DNA of 64,000 nt, from NCBI RefSeq assembly GCF_041321095.1, contig NZ_JBGGWE010000003.1, forward strand, positions 62,001 through 126,000. The letters run 5' to 3'. The notes beneath the pieces were generated by a model. That model did not search any database. It had not been told where the DNA came from and saw only the letters and a list, made by a program, of their open reading frames with translations. The DNA comes from Fibrella arboris (GTDB taxonomy: Bacteria; Bacteroidota; Bacteroidia; Cytophagales; Spirosomataceae). Made by a program: the position numbers and the translations under genes. Below are positions 25,688-34,443 of this stretch, in pieces. Each line of letters begins with the position of its first letter. Within the stretch, counting starts at the first letter, position 1.

Positions 25688-27595
25688 ATGAGCGACGCTA
25701 TTAAACACGAATGCGGCATTGTGCTGCTACGCCTTCGTAAGCCCTACCAATATTACATCGACAAGTACGGTACACCCCTCTACGCGGCCAACAAGCTGTT
25801 TTTGCTGATGGAGAAGCAGGTGAACCGGGGTCAGGACGGGGCCGGAGTAGCCAATATCAAACTCGATGTGCCACCAGGGCATCGGTACATCAGCCGGTAT
25901 CGGTCGGTCGAACAACAGCCAGTTGCGGATGTGTTTGGCAAGATCAACAAGAAGTTCGCCAAAGCGCTTAAGAAAAATAAAGACAAAGCCCGTGATGCCA
26001 AATGGCTCCAGGAAAACGTAGCCTTTACCGGCGAAGTCTGGATGGGTCACCTCCGCTACGGCACCCACGGCAACAACGATATTGAGAATTGCCACCCGAT
26101 GCTCCGCCAAAGTAACTGGCGCAGCCGGAACCTGGTCATGGCGGGCAACTTCAACATGACCAACGTAGATCAGCTGTTCAACAAACTGGTTTCGTTGGGG
26201 CAGCACCCAAAGGATTTTGTTGATACGGTGACGGTCATGGAAAAGATCGGCCATTTCCTCGATGAAGAGAATCAACGCGTATTCGACCGGTTCAAAGGCA
26301 TCTACGAAAACCCCGACCTGTCAGATATCATTGAAGACAATCTGGACCTGCAACGCGTGCTGTACCGCTCCTGCCGTGATTTCGACGGTGGCTACGCGAT
26401 GGTGGGCATGACTGGCTACGGTGCCTCGTTTGTGGCCCGTGATCCGGCCGGCATTCGCCCCGCTTATTATTACGCCGACGACGAAGTGGTTGTTGTGGCG
26501 TCGGAGAAACCAGCGATCAAAACGGCCTTCAACGTTGAATACAGTCAGATTCAGGAAGTTAAGCCTGGCCATGCACTCATCGTAGACAAGTACGGCGAGT
26601 ATGGCGAATATGAATTTATTCAGCCTATCGAAAAGCGGTCATGTAGTTTCGAGCGTATCTATTTCTCCCGCGCTACCGATCCCGACATTTACAACGAGCG
26701 TAAAATGCTGGGCCGCCTGCTGGTACCCCAGATCCTGAAGGAGGTCAACTACGATCTTGAGAATACCGTATTCAGTTATATTCCTAATACGGCTGAAACC
26801 GCCTTCTTCGGTATGGTCGAGGGGTTGGAAGATTACCTGGCCAAGCAGCGAAAAAAAGCCATTATGGAAGGAATCCTGTTCGAGCAGGACCTCGAACGGG
26901 TATTGTCTTTCCGGCCGCGCGTAGAGAAACTGGTATCGAAAGATGTCAAGCTTCGCACCTTTATCACCGATGATGCACACCGCGATGAGATGGTAGCCAA
27001 CGTGTATGATACCACCTACGAAGTGATCAAGAAGGGAGTAGACACCATTGTTGTCCTCGACGACTCGATTGTTCGGGGTACTACGCTCGAGAAAAGTATC
27101 CTGCGTATGCTCGACAGACTGGGGCCAAAGAAAATCGTGATCGTTTCATCGGCACCGCAGATCCGCTTCCCCGACTGTTACGGTATCGATATGTCGAAGG
27201 TGAAAGAATTCGTGGCTTTCCGGGCAGTTTTGCAACTGCTCAACGAACGGGGTCTGAACCACATTGCCGATGAGGTATACGCGCAGGCGGTAGTGGCCAT
27301 TGAATCGGGCAATGCGGTGCAGGAGAACTACGTAAAAGCCCTGTTCGCACCCTTTACACACGACGAAATCTCGCGTAAAGTGGCCGATATCATCACGCCA
27401 CGTCGCAACGATGAAGTTGACCTGAATGCGGAGGTGGCAGTTATTTATCAGACCGTTGAAAACTTACACCTCGCCTGTCCTAATCATTCTGGCGACTGGT
27501 ACTTCACGGGCAACTACCCAACTCCTGGTGGTAATAAAGTCGTGAACAAGGCCTTCGTTAACTTTATGGAAGGCAAGGTGGTCAGAGCCTACTAG
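25688..27595 (+). CDS. Amidophosphoribosyltransferase family protein (long Bacteroidetes form)
   Basis: 635 residues, longer than classical PurF (~500). N-terminal class II glutaminase: catalytic cysteine at position 9 (HECGIVLL), then RGQDGAG, HLRYGTHG and GNFNMTN, with GYAMVGM later. C-terminal phosphoribosyltransferase domain with the PRPP loop VVLDDSIVRGTTLEKS, and APQIRFPDCYGIDMS. The residues before Cys9 must be cleaved for the cysteine to become N-terminal. Members of this long group occur beside a standard purF in Bacteroidetes genomes, so the role may be purine synthesis step one or a related amidotransfer. Confidence 0.88.
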   Translation: MSDAIKHECGIVLLRLRKPYQYYIDKYGTPLYAANKLFLLMEKQVNRGQDGAGVANIKLDVPPGHRYISRYRSVEQQPVADVFGKINKKFAKALKKNKDKARDAKWLQENVAFTGEVWMGHLRYGTHGNNDIENCHPMLRQSNWRSRNLVMAGNFNMTNVDQLFNKLVSLGQHPKDFVDTVTVMEKIGHFLDEENQRVFDRFKGIYENPDLSDIIEDNLDLQRVLYRSCRDFDGGYAMVGMTGYGASFVARDPAGIRPAYYYADDEVVVVASEKPAIKTAFNVEYSQIQEVKPGHALIVDKYGEYGEYEFIQPIEKRSCSFERIYFSRATDPDIYNERKMLGRLLVPQILKEVNYDLENTVFSYIPNTAETAFFGMVEGLEDYLAKQRKKAIMEGILFEQDLERVLSFRPRVEKLVSKDVKLRTFITDDAHRDEMVANVYDTTYEVIKKGVDTIVVLDDSIVRGTTLEKSILRMLDRLGPKKIVIVSSAPQIRFPDCYGIDMSKVKEFVAFRAVLQLLNERGLNHIADEVYAQAVVAIESGNAVQENYVKALFAPFTHDEISRKVADIITPRRNDEVDLNAEVAVIYQTVENLHLACPNHSGDWYFTGNYPTPGGNKVVNKAFVNFMEGKVVRAY

Positions 27596-27624
27596 ATTGG
27601 CAACCGATTACCTGTCTCTTTTTG

Positions 27625-27653
27625 AACGGCCTACTGCACAGTGGGCCGTTTTT
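27625..27653 (+). terminator. Terminator after the purF-type gene
   Basis: AACGGCC (27625-27631) pairs with GGCCGTT (27644-27650) and is followed by TTT. Confidence 0.6.
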
Positions 27654-27655
27654 GC

Positions 27656-28080
27656 GTTCATGGCTGGCAACTCTCGCCGTGCAACTTAATAGAAACCCCC
27701 TGTTATTGCCTCGAACGGGTGATTCTGTCAAGCTCGACAATGTGACGCGGAACGACAATTTCACGTTCACAACCAAAGCCCTCCGCAACCTGCACCTCGG
27801 CGGAATCTCCGGCCCGGCAACCAGACCAGGACGATCTTCCAGATCCCACAACAGCAGCTGGCCGCAACCCCAATCTGAAGCAGAATCCAGGGTATCCAGA
27901 AAAGTAGTTGAATAATGGCGCAGGGAGTAGGTCAACTTTATTGATTTACCCCTGCCTGTTGATAGGATAGTTTATTCGCAATCTTGCTTTATTTCTCTGG
28001 CGACGTCATTGACGTTTGTTCGCTTTGAGACATTGGTATGACTTGACCCTAACCAACGTACCCAGAAAACGACCAACATC
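27656..28080. other. Gap of about 425 bp without a convincing gene
   Basis: Open frames exist on both strands (about 95-117 codons) but none has a recognisable product, a good start or a supporting neighbour. One minus-strand frame without a start looks protein-like in places (GFGCEREIVVPRHIVELD), so a decayed gene is possible. A CAACGTACCCA near-match to the dispersed 10-mer lies at 28053. Confidence 0.3.
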
Positions 28081-28137
28081 GTGCTACTCAATCCATCCAC
28101 AAACGAGTCGCTTCACCGCTTCGCTAAAACAACCCGC

Positions 28138-30441
28138 ATGAAAAACCTGCTTTCGCTTCTCTTACTGATTAGCTGTTCGTTCTCCGCCTTTTCGCAATTG
28201 GTCGGCAATCAACATGGCCACGTACCTGACCTCGTTGAGCTGGTTAACCCGTTGATTGGCACCGATTCAAAACCGAGTTTATCCAACGGTAACACGTACC
28301 CAGCCATTGCCCTTCCCTGGGGCATGAATTTCTGGCTGCCACAGACGGGAAAGATGGGGAACGGCTGGGCCTATACGTACTCGGCCGACAAGATTCGGGG
28401 CTTCAAGCAAACGCATCAGCCTTCCCCCTGGATGAACGACTACGGCCAGTTTTCGCTCATGCCAATCACCGGTAAACTACGGATCGATGAGGATGAACGC
28501 GCCAGTTGGTTCTCGCATAAAGCCGAGGTTGCCAAACCGTATTATTACAGCGTTTATCTGGCCGACCATGACGTTACCACCGAAATTGCGCCAACTGAAC
28601 GAGCGGCGATGTTTCGGTTTACTTTCCCTAAAACCGACAGTTCGTTTGTCATGCTCGATGCCTTCGACAAAGCCTCATACGTGAAGATTTTTCCCAACGA
28701 GCGCAAGATCATTGGCTACACAACGCGGAACAGCGGTGGCGTACCAGCCAATTTCAAAAACTACTTCGTCGCTTATTTCGATAAGCCCTTCACCATGGCG
28801 CAGGCCTGGCACGGTAAGACGTTCGCCAAAGACACGATCGAACTTCAGGCGGCGCATGCCGGGGCTGTGGTTGGCTTTAAAACGACCAAAGGTGAGCAGG
28901 TCCATGTGCGCATTGCCTCGTCGTTCATCAGCTACGACCAGGCCGAACTGAACCTGAACGAACTGGGCAAGGACTCATTCAATACGGTGAAAGAAAAGGG
29001 AAAAACGGCCTGGAATAAAGAACTGGGCCGGATCAAGGTTGAAGGTGGTTCACTGGCGCAGCAGCAAACGTTTTATTCCTGTCTGTACCGGTCGTTATTG
29101 TTTCCCCGGAAATTCTTTGAGATCGATGCGGCCAAAAAAGTGGTGCACTACAGCCCGTACAATGGCAAGGTGTTGCCCGGTTATATGTTTACCGACACCG
29201 GATTCTGGGATACCTTCCGGTCGATGTTCCCGTTCCTGAACCTGATGTACCCGTCGCTGAATGCACAGATGCAGGAAGGGCTGGCCAATGCGTATAAAGA
29301 AGGCGGCTGGTTACCCGAATGGGCCAGTCCCGGTTTGCGGAGCGTGATGGTCGGCTCTAACTCGGCCTCCGTTATCGCCGATGCGTACTTAAAAGGTGGC
29401 CGGGGTTACGACATCAACGCGCTCTATGAGGCCGTTCTGAAAAACTCGGAAAACGAAGGGCCCATGGATGCCGTGGGGCGCAGAGGCGTCTCGTATTACA
29501 ACCAGCTTGGGTACGTTCCCTACGACGTGAAGATCGACGAAAATGCCGCCCGAACGCTGGAATACGCCTACGACGATTTCGCGATCTATCAACTGGCTAA
29601 GGCACTGAAACGGCCCCAGACCGAGATTGACCGTTTTGCCAGACGCTGCCAGAACTACCGGAACCTCTTCGACCCACAAACAGGCCTGATGCGAGGCAAA
29701 AACAAAGACGGCCAGTTTCAGGCACCATTCAACCCCTTTAAATGGGGTGATGCTTTTACAGAAGGAAACAGCTGGCATTACACCTGGTCGGTCTTTCACG
29801 ACGTGCAGGGCCTGGTTGATTTGATGGGCGGGCGCCAGAAATTTGTCGCCAAGCTGGACTCGGTCTTTACCATTCCGCCGATCTACGACGAAAGTTATTA
29901 CAGGGGTGTGATCCACGAGATTCGGGAGATGCAGATCGCCAATATGGGGCAATATGCCCACGGTAACCAGCCTATTCAACACATGATTTACCTGTATAAT
30001 TACGCTGGCGAACCCTGGAAGGCGCAATACTGGCTCCGCGAGGTCCTGAACCGCATGTACCTGCCCACGCCCGATGGCTACTGCGGCGATGAAGACAACG
30101 GCCAGACCTCGGCCTGGTACGTATTTACGGCCATGGGCTTTTATCCGGTTTGCCCCGCTACCGATCAATATGTTATTGGGGCACCGCTGTTTAAAAAAGT
30201 AACAGCAACGCTGGAGAACGGTAAGCAACTCGTCATTAACGCGCCCAACAACAGCGGGCAGAATCGGTACATCAAAGCCATGCAGGTGAACCGAAAACCG
30301 TACAGCAAAAACTGGCTGAGCCACCGGGAATTGCTTCAAGGCGCCACTATTGATGTTGATATGTCGGCAATGCCCAACAAGCAACGCGGCACAGCAACAG
30401 CTGATTTCCCGTATTCATTTTCCACCGATAAGGCGAAATAG
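28138..30441 (+). CDS. GH92 family alpha-mannosidase, secreted
   Basis: About 767 residues from the ATG at 28138 (a GTG at 28081 would precede the signal peptide). Signal MKNLLSLLLLISCSFSAFSQ, then GH92 hallmarks: VNPLIGTDSKP, NGNTYPAIALPWGMN, FKQTHQPSPWMNDYG, GFWDTFRSMFPFLNLMYP, EGNSWHYTWSVFHD and GDEDNGQTSAWYVFTAMGFYPVCP, which hold the catalytic acid and base aspartates of this calcium-dependent exo-mannosidase family. It probably trims mannose from glycans in the periplasm. It is not part of a SusCD locus here. Confidence 0.93.
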   Translation: MKNLLSLLLLISCSFSAFSQLVGNQHGHVPDLVELVNPLIGTDSKPSLSNGNTYPAIALPWGMNFWLPQTGKMGNGWAYTYSADKIRGFKQTHQPSPWMNDYGQFSLMPITGKLRIDEDERASWFSHKAEVAKPYYYSVYLADHDVTTEIAPTERAAMFRFTFPKTDSSFVMLDAFDKASYVKIFPNERKIIGYTTRNSGGVPANFKNYFVAYFDKPFTMAQAWHGKTFAKDTIELQAAHAGAVVGFKTTKGEQVHVRIASSFISYDQAELNLNELGKDSFNTVKEKGKTAWNKELGRIKVEGGSLAQQQTFYSCLYRSLLFPRKFFEIDAAKKVVHYSPYNGKVLPGYMFTDTGFWDTFRSMFPFLNLMYPSLNAQMQEGLANAYKEGGWLPEWASPGLRSVMVGSNSASVIADAYLKGGRGYDINALYEAVLKNSENEGPMDAVGRRGVSYYNQLGYVPYDVKIDENAARTLEYAYDDFAIYQLAKALKRPQTEIDRFARRCQNYRNLFDPQTGLMRGKNKDGQFQAPFNPFKWGDAFTEGNSWHYTWSVFHDVQGLVDLMGGRQKFVAKLDSVFTIPPIYDESYYRGVIHEIREMQIANMGQYAHGNQPIQHMIYLYNYAGEPWKAQYWLREVLNRMYLPTPDGYCGDEDNGQTSAWYVFTAMGFYPVCPATDQYVIGAPLFKKVTATLENGKQLVINAPNNSGQNRYIKAMQVNRKPYSKNWLSHRELLQGATIDVDMSAMPNKQRGTATADFPYSFSTDKAK

Positions 30442-30462
30442 CCGGCTAGCAACCAGCAGCCA

Positions 30463-30504
30463 CACAAAAAAACCGACCCCTGAAGAGGCGCCGGTTTTTT
30501 TGTG
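30463..30504. terminator. Terminator between GH92 and the convergent anti-sigma gene
   Basis: CACAAAAAAACCG (30463-30475) pairs with CGGTTTTTTTGTG (30492-30504). A and T runs on both sides suit both directions. Confidence 0.85.
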
Positions 30505-30519
30505 AACCAGTATCGATTT

Positions 30520-31017
30520 TTATCTGCCTTGTGGCAATGGAGACGTTACCTGCTGCGTGGCTTTCAGTCGCTCTATTTCCTGTTCCAGGCTGTTGGCTTT
30601 AAAGTATTGGTAAAGGCCAAAAACAAGAAACACTTTACCGAGAATAAAGACCGCAATAAACGCCGCCCGCCAATACTTATGCACCCGAATGTGGGTAGGG
30701 TCACCCACTTCAACATCAACATACTGCTGCGCGTTGGCCGGTTCTGGCCGGGGTGGCTCCGAAGTAACCTGCTCCTCCCACTTTTGAATCTCTGTACCAA
30801 CCAATCGCTGTTGTAAGGCTGCTTTAATGGATGGTGGCGGTGGAACGGCATGCTGCAAAAAATAGTCCTCCATGTGTAGCTCAATCTCTTCCAGCTGGGT
30901 CGCCAACTCAGGATCTGTAGCGATTAACCGTTCGGCTTCTTTCCGATCATTGACCGACAGAACACCCAGGGTATACGACTCCAGGAGGCCCTCTGTCAGA
31001 TATTGATAATTTTTCAC
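30520..31017 (-). CDS. Anti-sigma-factor-like membrane protein
   Basis: 165 residues. The N-terminus YLTEGLLESYTLGVLSVNDRKEAERLIATDPELATQLEEIE is the zinc-less anti-sigma (RskA-like) helical domain; a proline-rich linker follows, then one membrane helix (WRAAFIAVFILGKVFLVFGLYQYF) and a short coiled-coil tail (LEQEIERLKATQQ). The periplasmic domain is much shorter than in RskA. It starts 12 bp after the sigma-like gene at 31029, giving a sigma/anti-sigma unit in which this protein would hold the sigma at the membrane. Confidence 0.75.
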   Translation of the reverse strand: MKNYQYLTEGLLESYTLGVLSVNDRKEAERLIATDPELATQLEEIELHMEDYFLQHAVPPPPSIKAALQQRLVGTEIQKWEEQVTSEPPRPEPANAQQYVDVEVGDPTHIRVHKYWRAAFIAVFILGKVFLVFGLYQYFKANSLEQEIERLKATQQVTSPLPQGR

Positions 31018-31028
31018 GGTCAGTCTGG

Positions 31029-31475
31029 TTAGGATGGGAGAAAATTAGCAAAAAATTCACGAACAGCGCCAAACACGGCTGAACGCTGAATCTTTAACCG
31101 TTCGGCTATAGAATCGGGGGTTTGATTCTGGTAAAATAAAAGATTGAAAATAAGTTCAGATTCATTGCCTGATGCGGGCAATGAAGAAACAGGCGTTTGC
31201 TGTTTCTGCCTGTAGTCAAGGGCTTTGGCTCTAGCCAGCCGCACAATCAGGCAGGTAGTGTTGGATGATGAGGTAGACAGGTTCTTCTGGAGTTCTGGCG
31301 ATGCGAATAGCTCAACCAGTATCTCTTGTGCTGGCAAGACCTGAGGAACAATTTGCAGGATCACACCATAGGCAACGCTACCGTATTGATCATACAACGA
31401 AAGCCGGTTATCACCGCTGGCAGTATCAGGCAGTCCAGAAGTTTTCGTAGACTGGTTTAGTACGCTCCTATTCAT
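31029..31475 (-). CDS. Diverged sigma-70-like protein
   Basis: 148 residues. LYDQYGSVAYGVILQIVPQVLPAQEILVELFAS resembles ECF region 2.1-2.2, and IFNLLFYQNQTPDSIAERLKIQRSAVFGAVREFF resembles region 4.2, but region 2.3-2.4 is poorly conserved. Its place before an anti-sigma-like gene supports a sigma role. The promoter upstream (TTG-N19-TACTTTTG) has a palindrome in its spacer. It may be an ECF factor of unusual promoter specificity or a degenerating one. Confidence 0.65.
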   Translation of the reverse strand: MNRSVLNQSTKTSGLPDTASGDNRLSLYDQYGSVAYGVILQIVPQVLPAQEILVELFASPELQKNLSTSSSNTTCLIVRLARAKALDYRQKQQTPVSSLPASGNESELIFNLLFYQNQTPDSIAERLKIQRSAVFGAVREFFANFLPS

Positions 31476-31581
31476 CCAACCACAGTTTTTCGCTACCTAA
31501 AGCACATCTGTCCGATACCCAGCAGATTTCCTTTTCAGGCAGACCGTTAAATAAGTTACTTACAAGCGGGTATTGTAAAGT

Positions 31582-31611
31582 CAAAAGTAATATAGTAAAA
31601 CTATATATCAA
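31582..31611 (-). promoter_or_regulatory. Promoter of the sigma/anti-sigma pair with spacer palindrome
   Basis: On the minus strand TTG (31611-31609), 19 bp, TACTTTTG (31589-31582). The spacer is almost wholly an inverted repeat, ATATAGT-AAA-ACTATAT (31590-31606), suggesting an operator between the two promoter boxes. Confidence 0.6.
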
Positions 31612-31778
31612 CAAATTCAATGCCGAACGCCCCTGTTTCCCCTAAAAATAGGCCTTCCAGTCAATTACTTATTAAGATGTTTCGCTTTCGACTTATGGAA
31701 TATCCTGCCATGAATCATCTCATGAATCAGCGCCTGTTTTACAAACCGGTGATGGTACATGGTCAATCGCACTGAACG

Positions 31779-32351
31779 ATGAAACAACCTTTCTTTTTAG
31801 TTATGCTGGCACTTTGCATCGCCTGTTCAAGACCTCCTGCTACAGTCAATAGCCCATACAGCGTAACCGCTATGCTCAACGATTCGGCCTGGTCTGGCCG
31901 GGCCTATGCAGCAGAGGCTACTGCCCTGAATACTAATCCATGCGCAAACGGACGGTTTACCGTATTTCTTGATACAAATCGGGGTTATCCTGGTGATAAG
32001 TTACGATTATCACCTCAACAGGCGGCCCTGCAGGCGGGCGAATTTGTACCCCGGCAACGCTTAACGCTCTATAATCTACCAGCCCGGAAAGGCACTTATC
32101 GGGTCGACAAGCTAAACCAGTGCGGAGGAATTGTGGTGAGCCAGGGAAATTTTGCGCTGTTAGGAAACGGGTCAGCGCTGATGGAGGCCTATTTTTTGCA
32201 GGCGACACCAACCAGCCGGGTACGCATCGTCAGGATTGATTCTGCTGCCCGAACCATTATCGGCCAATTCAATGTCACGGTAGCCGCTCCCAGTGGCCGT
32301 ATGGCCCGGTTTCGGCAGGGGCGGTTTATCGCCGGATTACCAAAAGAATGA
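31779..32351 (+). CDS. Hypothetical lipoprotein
   Basis: 190 residues. Short signal with lipobox CIAC (cysteine 16). The mature region begins with an Asn-Asp-Ser-Ala-Trp motif (TAMLNDSAWSGRAYA) and ends with TIIGQFNVTVAAPSGRMARFRQGRFIAGL, a layout seen in small uncharacterised Bacteroidetes lipoproteins (DUF6252-like). Function unknown. It is divergent from the sigma-like gene, so it could be a target of it (inference). Confidence 0.7.
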   Translation: MKQPFFLVMLALCIACSRPPATVNSPYSVTAMLNDSAWSGRAYAAEATALNTNPCANGRFTVFLDTNRGYPGDKLRLSPQQAALQAGEFVPRQRLTLYNLPARKGTYRVDKLNQCGGIVVSQGNFALLGNGSALMEAYFLQATPTSRVRIVRIDSAARTIIGQFNVTVAAPSGRMARFRQGRFIAGLPKE

Positions 32352-32370
32352 CGCTTTTGTTGGCCCAAGC

Positions 32371-32391
32371 AACGTACCTGGAACGTACCTG
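32371..32391 (+). repeat. Tandem pair of the dispersed 10-mer
   Basis: Two direct copies of AACGTACCTG, 11 bp apart, about 20 bp after the lipoprotein stop and 10 bp before the -33 box of the pdhB promoter. Confidence 0.8.
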
Positions 32392-32401
32392 CCCTCACAC
32401 A

Positions 32402-32432
32402 TTGCCACTCTGGTTATCCTTGCCTAATTTTG
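32402..32432 (+). promoter_or_regulatory. Promoter of pdhB
   Basis: TTG (32402-32404), 20 bp, TAATTTTG (32425-32432). The 5' leader then forms a hairpin GAACGGCC/GGCCGTTC (32444-32469). Confidence 0.65.
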
Positions 32433-32500
32433 CGCGTTCTTCTGAACGGCCGATGCTACCTGGCCGTTCGGTTGGTAAGAAGATTACAACGCACTGATCC

Positions 32501-33481
32501 ATGAGAGAAATACAATTCCGCGAGGCCCTACGGGAAGCTATGGTGGAAGAAATGCGCCTTGACCCGAAGGTCTACCTGATGGGCGAAGAAGTGGCCGAGT
32601 ACAACGGGGCCTATAAAGTCAGTCAGGGAATGCTGGATGAATTCGGCGCGGAACGGGTAATTGATACGCCCATTGCCGAGCTTGGTTTTGCCGGTATCGG
32701 TGTTGGTTCAGCCATTAACGGGCTGCGTCCGATTATCGAGTTCATGACGTTCAACTTCTCGTTAGTGGCTATTGATCAGGTCATTAACTCAGCAGCCAAG
32801 ATCATGTCGATGTCGGGTGGGCAGTATTCGTGCCCAATCGTGTTTCGTGGGCCAACGGGTAATGCCGGGATGCTCTCGAGCCAGCACTCGCAAAACTTTG
32901 AGAACTGGTTTGCCAACACGCCGGGTTTAAAAGTCGTGGTCCCCTCGAACCCGTATGACGCCAAAGGTCTGCTGAAAAGCTCGATTCGCGATAATGACCC
33001 AGTGATTTTCATGGAGTCGGAACTGATGTACGGCGACAAAGGGCAGGTACCGGAAGAAGAGTACCTGATTCCAATCGGTCAGGCGAAAGTTGTGCGCGAA
33101 GGCAACGATGTGACCATCGTATCGTTTGGCAAAATCATGAAAGTGGCCCTGGCAGCGGCCGATGAGCTGGCGAAAAACGGCGTTTCGGCTGAAGTAATCG
33201 ATCTGCGCACAGTTCGCCCCATCGATTACGCAACGATCATTAATTCGGTGAAGAAAACGAACCGTTGCGTGATTGTCGAAGAAGCATGGCCGCTCTCGGC
33301 AATCTCGTCAGAGTTAACCTACAACATTCAGCGGAACGCGTTCGATTATCTCGATGCGCCCGTCATCCGGGTCAACAGCCTGGACCTGCCCCTCCCCTAC
33401 GCGCCAACGCTGATCGAAGCCATTCTACCCAGCCTGAAACGCACACTGGCAGCCGTTGAGACAGTCATGTATAAGAAATAA
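32501..33481 (+). CDS. pdhB: Pyruvate dehydrogenase E1 component, beta subunit
   Basis: 326 residues, normal for the beta chain. MREIQFREALREAMVEEM, YLMGEEVAEYNGAYKVSQGM and DTPIAELGFAGIGVGSA are typical of the thiamine-diphosphate-binding half; the C-terminal transketolase-like domain has EVIDLRTVRPIDYATI and IVEEAWPL. It pairs with an alpha chain to decarboxylate pyruvate for the dehydrogenase complex; that gene is not adjacent. It is monocistronic here, between its own promoter and terminator. Confidence 0.95.
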   Translation: MREIQFREALREAMVEEMRLDPKVYLMGEEVAEYNGAYKVSQGMLDEFGAERVIDTPIAELGFAGIGVGSAINGLRPIIEFMTFNFSLVAIDQVINSAAKIMSMSGGQYSCPIVFRGPTGNAGMLSSQHSQNFENWFANTPGLKVVVPSNPYDAKGLLKSSIRDNDPVIFMESELMYGDKGQVPEEEYLIPIGQAKVVREGNDVTIVSFGKIMKVALAAADELAKNGVSAEVIDLRTVRPIDYATIINSVKKTNRCVIVEEAWPLSAISSELTYNIQRNAFDYLDAPVIRVNSLDLPLPYAPTLIEAILPSLKRTLAAVETVMYKK

Positions 33482-33500
33482 CTGCCAGTCGATTTCATAT

Positions 33501-33536
33501 AAAAAGGCCAGCCTATTTTCATAGGCTGGCCTTTTT
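33501..33536. terminator. Terminator between pdhB and the convergent isomerase-like gene
   Basis: AAAAAGGCCAGCCTA pairs perfectly with TAGGCTGGCCTTTTT across TTTTCA. Confidence 0.92.
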
Positions 33537-33554
33537 ATTGGGCTGGGTACGTTG

Positions 33555-34436
33555 CTAGTCTTTTAATCCTTTCAAGTACGCAATGCTCTGCGGTACCTGT
33601 GTGTCTTCGTGGTTGCTCTCGTCTTCGATGTAGTAGTGCTTCACGCCTACTTTTTTGGCGAGTTTCAACACCTCAGGCATGTTGATCTGGCCCTCCCCGA
33701 GCACTACGTCATTTTCGGGTGGCGTGCCGCCGGTCAGGTCGCCCTTAATGCCTTTTTTCAGGTCTTTCAGGTGCATCAACTTCCAGCGGCTACCATACTT
33801 TTTCAGCAACGCAACGGGGTCGGCACCACCATGTGTAGCCCAGAGAATATCCATCTCAAAGGAAACGTAGTCTGGGTTGGTATTTTTGGCAAGGTAGTCG
33901 AATAGCGTCCCGTCTTCGTAGGGTTGAAATTCGTAGCCGTGGTTGTGGTAGCAAAAAGTAAGGCCGTTTTCCTTCAGGATTTTGCCCACCCGGTTAAAAT
34001 CTGCTACCGCCTGTTTGGCATTGTCGAGCGAGAAATTCCCTTTCTGGTGCGGAATCCAGGCCACCATCACAAAAGAGGCGCCCAATGCCTTCGCCTGCTT
34101 CACAATCGACTCAGGGTCTTTCACAATTTGCTCATAGCCAGCGCCTGTCGACGTCACTTTGATTCCCCGCTCGTCGAGCATTTTCCGAAACTCTTCGGCT
34201 GTCACCCCTTTAGGCGCGTTGCCTTCAATTTCTTTAAAACCAAGTGATTTTATCAGATCCAGCGTACCTGGCACATCTTTGGGCAAGCTGTTTCGATACG
34301 TGTAGGTTTGCAAACCAAGCGGAAACGTGTACACCGTTTTGCCAGTTTGAGCGGCAACCTGGTTGGTAGTAAGAACAGCCAGTGCCAGCGATAAAGCGGA
34401 CGCAGCCAGCCGCATCCCTGTGTTTTTGTGGTACAT
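33555..34436 (-). CDS. Secreted sugar phosphate isomerase/epimerase-like TIM-barrel protein
   Basis: 293 residues with a signal peptide (ALSLALAVLTTNQVAAQTG). AP-endonuclease-2 / xylose-isomerase-like barrel: FPLGLQTYTYRNSLPKD, GFKEIEGN, HNHGYEFQPYEDGTLFDYL, SFEMDILWATHGGADP, LMHLKDLKKG and HYYIEDESNHED carry metal-binding Glu, His and Asp positions. It begins 7 bp after the GMC oxidoreductase stop, so the two are one transcript; together they suggest oxidation and isomerisation of a sugar in the periplasm. The substrate is unknown. Confidence 0.88.
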   Translation of the reverse strand: MYHKNTGMRLAASALSLALAVLTTNQVAAQTGKTVYTFPLGLQTYTYRNSLPKDVPGTLDLIKSLGFKEIEGNAPKGVTAEEFRKMLDERGIKVTSTGAGYEQIVKDPESIVKQAKALGASFVMVAWIPHQKGNFSLDNAKQAVADFNRVGKILKENGLTFCYHNHGYEFQPYEDGTLFDYLAKNTNPDYVSFEMDILWATHGGADPVALLKKYGSRWKLMHLKDLKKGIKGDLTGGTPPENDVVLGEGQINMPEVLKLAKKVGVKHYYIEDESNHEDTQVPQSIAYLKGLKD

Positions 34437-34443
34437 AATCAGA

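Noticed and set aside
27582..27935. A minus-strand ORF of 117 codons after the purF-type gene
   Set aside because: It overlaps the end of the gene and its terminator, has no family resemblance and no start context.
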